Below, piece after piece: positions 49,901 to 50,984 of a DNA stretch of 50,984 nucleotides (the first letter of the stretch is position 1; each line of letters opens with the position of its first letter). The stretch covers positions 11,029 through 62,012 of the forward strand of contig JAFEBA010000112.1 of assembly GCA_018266105.1 (NCBI GenBank), written 5' to 3'. The notes under the pieces were generated by a model. It did no database searches and was not told the DNA's origin. It saw only the letters and a program-made list of their open reading frames with translations. The DNA is from a bacterium (GTDB lineage Bacteria > Vulcanimicrobiota > Xenobia > Xenobiales > JADMJV01). The position numbers were made by a program, and so were the translations under genes.

Positions 49901-50984
49901 AACAAACTCTGGGTGAGCAGCATCCAGACCTGGCCGGCTTCCATCGCGCGCTGGGAGTGCTCTGGTCCCATACTGGGCGGCTGGACGAAGCTGAGAAGTC
50001 CTTGCTGCAGGCTTTGGAGCTGGTTGAGAAAATCTCGCCCCCGCACCCTGAGCTGGTTCCAACTCTAGAAGCTCTGGGTCAGTACTATCAGCGACTCGAT
50101 CAGTTAGCTCAGGCGGCGCCCTTCTACAGTCGAGCCCTGGACTCTATGGAGCAGTCTTTGGGACCCAGTCACCTTGCCGTGGCTGATTCCCTGCTCCAGC
50201 TCGGCGAATTGCAGCAACGTCAGGGCAATTTCGAGGAGGCTGAGAAGCTCTATCGGCGATGCCTGGAGATTCGCAGTCAGAAGCTGGCTCCCCAGAGTTC
50301 CCGACTGGCTCAGGTTCGTCAGGTGCTGGCCCAATTGTTGCAAAAACAAGGTCACACCCAGGCCGCCCGCGAGCTCTACGAGCAGGCCCTGGCCGCCCTC
50401 TGGCATGAGCAAGGTGGTGAAACCGGGCAAGTGGCTGAATGCCTCGAAGGACTCGGCTTTTTGGAGTTGCAGCAGGGGCTCTTTGCGGAGGCCGAGGCTC
50501 GCCTGCAGAAGGCCCTCAGCATTCGCGAAAAGGAGCCGGCCGATCGCCAGGGGTCCAGCATGAATACGCACCAGCTGCTGGCCCGGGTCTTCCTGGACAG
50601 CCGCCGACCGGAAATGGCCGAGCGTTCACTCAAGAAGTCCCTGGAAATCGCACAGAAGGTGTTCGGCGGCGATCGGCCTGAAGTGGCCTCCTGCTTGGAG
50701 CAGCTTGGCGGACTCTACTTGAATCAGGGACGCTACGTCGCTGCCGAGGCGCTGTTTGATCGAGCCCTGGAAATTCGCGAGCGCAGCCAGCAACCGCAAC
50801 ATCCCGATTCCGGTTTCTGCTTGCTGGGCCTGGCGCAGATTTACCTGGCTCAAAACCAGTTGACTCAGGCCTGGCAGACGGCCGAGACGGCACGAAAGAT
50901 TTATGACGGCCTGGCTCAGCAGCCCAACCTGGAGCAGGCTCAGGCTCTTTACTTGATGGCCGAAACTCTACGCCTGCAGGGTGC
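43978..50984 (+). CDS. Giant kinesin-light-chain-type TPR protein (3' end outside window)
   Basis: A single uninterrupted frame of at least 2,335 codons begins at ATG 43978 (MILWETYFESAQQALAEG) and leaves the window still open. Two long TPR arrays are separated by a disordered linker. Array 1 covers residues about 1-1115 and array 2 runs from about 1470 to the edge. Repeat units of about 42 residues carry the TPR_10/TPR_12 signature, e.g. GDSHPNVAATLNNLGQNLYR, YAEAASVLERALQIF, GENHPELAESMGDLAEVSF. The linker (about 1119-1467) is Pro/Glu/Gln/Val-rich with a tandem-repeat core. No signal peptide, membrane segment or enzymatic domain is visible, so it looks like a cytoplasmic scaffold. No Shine-Dalgarno site lies close to the ATG; the frame is open upstream to about 43861. 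Confidence 0.92.
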   Translation, partial: MILWETYFESAQQALAEGDDAKAAELYASAHEEVESENVRDERWLRTILGWSQSLTRQGHYERATEILQVDPTELSSCPPELQLDLQATLAQLQQALGNASAELASWKSWFHNLSSPSEARLPHLRRAVQLAQEQNADWMEPARELLYHWSVQLLGEDHPDTLAAARHQLDACLAEKNWVRAEPLLRAQLKLQEHDRAAWLKTQALLAQVLRSQGKSELAWQAYREVFRDQALPDEDQLDVFRWAYEEAQGEQAQPLALDYLLRLQEVLPGHLDLYDYVMVLAEPAEQLRLQQVRLGWSERLGTSLDTRMEWTYELALGLEAQGHSEQADFHWERIRVEGLPKKALPDAHLRAARKALAQGQPSGELYRAGLMGRLEHSQWEESWLEDALNWARLEVEQNNQVTAGAILSPLLEQLERRSQEASPLYCEGLYLKSRLALAQEQPELGAGLLEQAFELWQQVGQPEPLGRIMATFGLEQSLATRTQPDYERWAARLQGLGVEPPPFDRGFEPEAMQALHHAGDWVRLEQELREVLPKLGPNSPEDHNVAYLWLAESLEQQGQWPEALEFRMQNQPVLTDRLGAAHPLVLRGQMQLGQCLNALSRFSEGERVLAQSVRAHEKAFGADSLPVGRVLVALAESFRLQGKDNLMEAVSGRAVGLLEKHLPVGHPERLQAKRDLVQWMMDQGRFAEARQQLQFMEQEEIQAYGADHPELAVTLSQWASLETAEGDYAGAETHYRRSLDLFERGLGDSHPNVAATLNNLGQNLYRQANYAEAASVLERALQIFDAYDAGRVSTMVNLGLVWQAQQEPVKAQRWLEEALRISVEWLGEDDLEVAFCCFTLAEVMASQNQMLEARQYAQRALDIRERRLGALHPETSTSQAQVSNLLLRDGREADAIPLVEGSLRIQAQALGEDHPELIPTYSTLGRLYMVAGQWERAEETLLKAIGLISRSTAQVSAELAQRVAELGELRASQGDLEQAIGFSAKAVEILVEALGPQHEAIDPVMLRLAKLYLQAGRYKEAEACFKRVLDQRTQRLGGEDPEVALVWLELAELQMAQGRQVLAETLGKKSMDLIQRRYGQDHVQLRPVLEFLCRHAEKHGNEAQLIAYQQQLAGLVEPVAVEDVPLPESPIVPVPLPDTESQLPASNHPPAAVKAEPLQSPIGEEPEPALGLPPSPPQSDEVSVVTEVVPVSDASVVSVEEPESLTEGSDSLELLAVAADSEELPIAASSEAPGWLLEEPAPVLAETVTTEQPQLEMTRAQTEAQVPQPEAEQAQPEAQVPQSEDDQAQSEVAQARPNDQLPQPEVEQAQSEVAQPQPEAQVPQTEAEQAQPEVAQPQPEAQQPQPEVEQAQSELARPQPEAQQPQPEVEQAQSEVAQPPQPEVEQAQSEVAQPQPEAQPLPQAEVEQAQSELAQPQPEAQFPHSEVAPPQPEVAELETAPIQLDVGPPQPEPVQPEPEPLSPEEEAVRAAQAKNWVYVKELLAPLVPQRSGVDLAEILRRLSLAERHLGNRTQAERLLLQSITLWSQEYGENHPELAESMGDLAEVSFEMGKLEQAEGLLRRATEIQVRLHGTDHVSMIPWLLRLGKIYLPYKAANALAPLQRAANLAQSRLNAQDPVQAEILWNLALAHEQARELDEAIVCLRRRLAFPDAEDALEVSLKMGQLLLRVGQIEAATQILHKLEVHLPVPGPEIEEQVKALIGNIMVLDDRLEEAEPRLLEALQMRTQRLSTQHPDLRPILCNLALLYSRREAYQQVAIFAQQALELTPEGEHETRLQLCSQLAPALMELDRRAEAEAMYRNWIDLIVAQQGESHPAQLPALQALSKLLQKRGDSMAAQELREKAWQILSQSPQVSEAEFLLPLEDLARGAMEQAAWDKAEAWLRRAYAIAEKQDGLAAARLAFALGEVFRATGRMAEAETAIRRSLEFRQTALGAEHVETLRSLQSLAEVYSAQNRYEAAQSMLSRCLDAGKQTLGEQHPDLAGFHRALGVLWSHTGRLDEAEKSLLQALELVEKISPPHPELVPTLEALGQYYQRLDQLAQAAPFYSRALDSMEQSLGPSHLAVADSLLQLGELQQRQGNFEEAEKLYRRCLEIRSQKLAPQSSRLAQVRQVLAQLLQKQGHTQAARELYEQALAALWHEQGGETGQVAECLEGLGFLELQQGLFAEAEARLQKALSIREKEPADRQGSSMNTHQLLARVFLDSRRPEMAERSLKKSLEIAQKVFGGDRPEVASCLEQLGGLYLNQGRYVAAEALFDRALEIRERSQQPQHPDSGFCLLGLAQIYLAQNQLTQAWQTAETARKIYDGLAQQPNLEQAQALYLMAETLRLQG
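47761..48290 (+). repeat. Tandem repeats encoding a Pro/Gln/Glu-rich linker in the giant TPR gene
   Basis: Imperfect tandem copies of a unit of about 63 bp, encoding PQPEVEQAQSEVAQPQPEAQ-like peptide with length variants of 45 and 66 bp. GTCGAGCAGGC-type anchors recur near 47899, 48024, 48088, 48132 and 48199. All copies stay in frame. Copy-number change between strains is expected. The C-rich strand bias also keeps long shadow frames open on the other strand. Confidence 0.88.

Noticed and set aside
1..50984. CRISPR arrays, insertion sequences, prophage, tRNA or rRNA genes
   Set aside because: No regularly spaced direct repeats, transposase or integrase genes, or recognisable tRNA/rRNA segments were seen. 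The only tandem repeat is coding. A tRNAscan/Infernal run could still find a small RNA I missed.

Overview
This is a gene-dense, GC-rich bacterial chromosomal window. It holds about 46 protein-coding genes, mostly under 60 bp apart, with many GTG and a few TTG starts. Type IV pilus retraction ATPases, Tat-type and lipoprotein export signals, a LolA-like exported protein and a complete glucose/GlcNAc-type PTS fit a free-living, probably diderm heterotroph. No rRNA, tRNA, CRISPR array, insertion sequence or phage gene is visible. I cannot name the phylum from sequence alone. The gene mix would suit a deep-branching, environmental, TPR/ankyrin-rich lineage, but that is a low-confidence inference.

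Layout. 1-5835 (minus) is one directional block: a three-gene NatA/NatB-type ABC exporter with a permease/CPBP-protease fusion, followed by two tandem PilT-type ATPases (the last cut by the window edge). 5877-12543 alternates strands: a histone-deacetylase-like hydrolase, a lethal-factor-like zinc metallopeptidase divergent from an exported DSP-type phosphatase, a 604-residue protein of unknown family, thymidine kinase, a small exported protein and a cysteine-cluster protein. 12534-16920 (minus) is a coupled operon: exported ankyrin protein, squalene/phytoene synthase, metallo-beta-lactamase-fold hydrolase and a beta-lactamase-like serine hydrolase. 16983-25834 (plus) is a long co-directional run: SH3-domain protein, membrane protein, a membrane TPR-ankyrin hybrid, a small TPR protein, an EIIA-HPr-EI fusion, an EIIC-EIIB-EIIB' permease and a LolA-like protein.

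25821-30335 holds a YwaF/TIGR02206 membrane protein, a Tat-exported superoxide dismutase, an endonuclease/exonuclease/phosphatase-fold protein, a glycine-zipper protein coupled to a FUN14-like protein with no ordinary start codon, a KdpE-like response regulator and a beta-trefoil (fascin-like) protein. 30499-34241 is a complete polyamine ABC operon, potABDC-like, with a recognisable promoter. Then come glgX, a hybrid sensor kinase lacking its phosphoacceptor His, a CBS-domain protein, and a minus-strand operon (pseudopilin/beta-propeller fusion, DHH phosphoesterase, SDR). HU follows with a strong terminator, then an alpha/beta hydrolase, a PilZ-like protein, a solitary Dam-type methylase and a hotdog thioesterase. 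From 43978 to the window end runs a single open frame of more than 2,330 codons: a giant kinesin-light-chain-type TPR protein with a Pro/Gln-rich tandem-repeat linker.

The most striking large-scale property is organisational. All nine clear convergent gene pairs overlap tail-to-tail by 4-69 bp, leaving no room for ordinary intergenic terminators between them. Several divergent pairs have start codons 10-60 bp apart.
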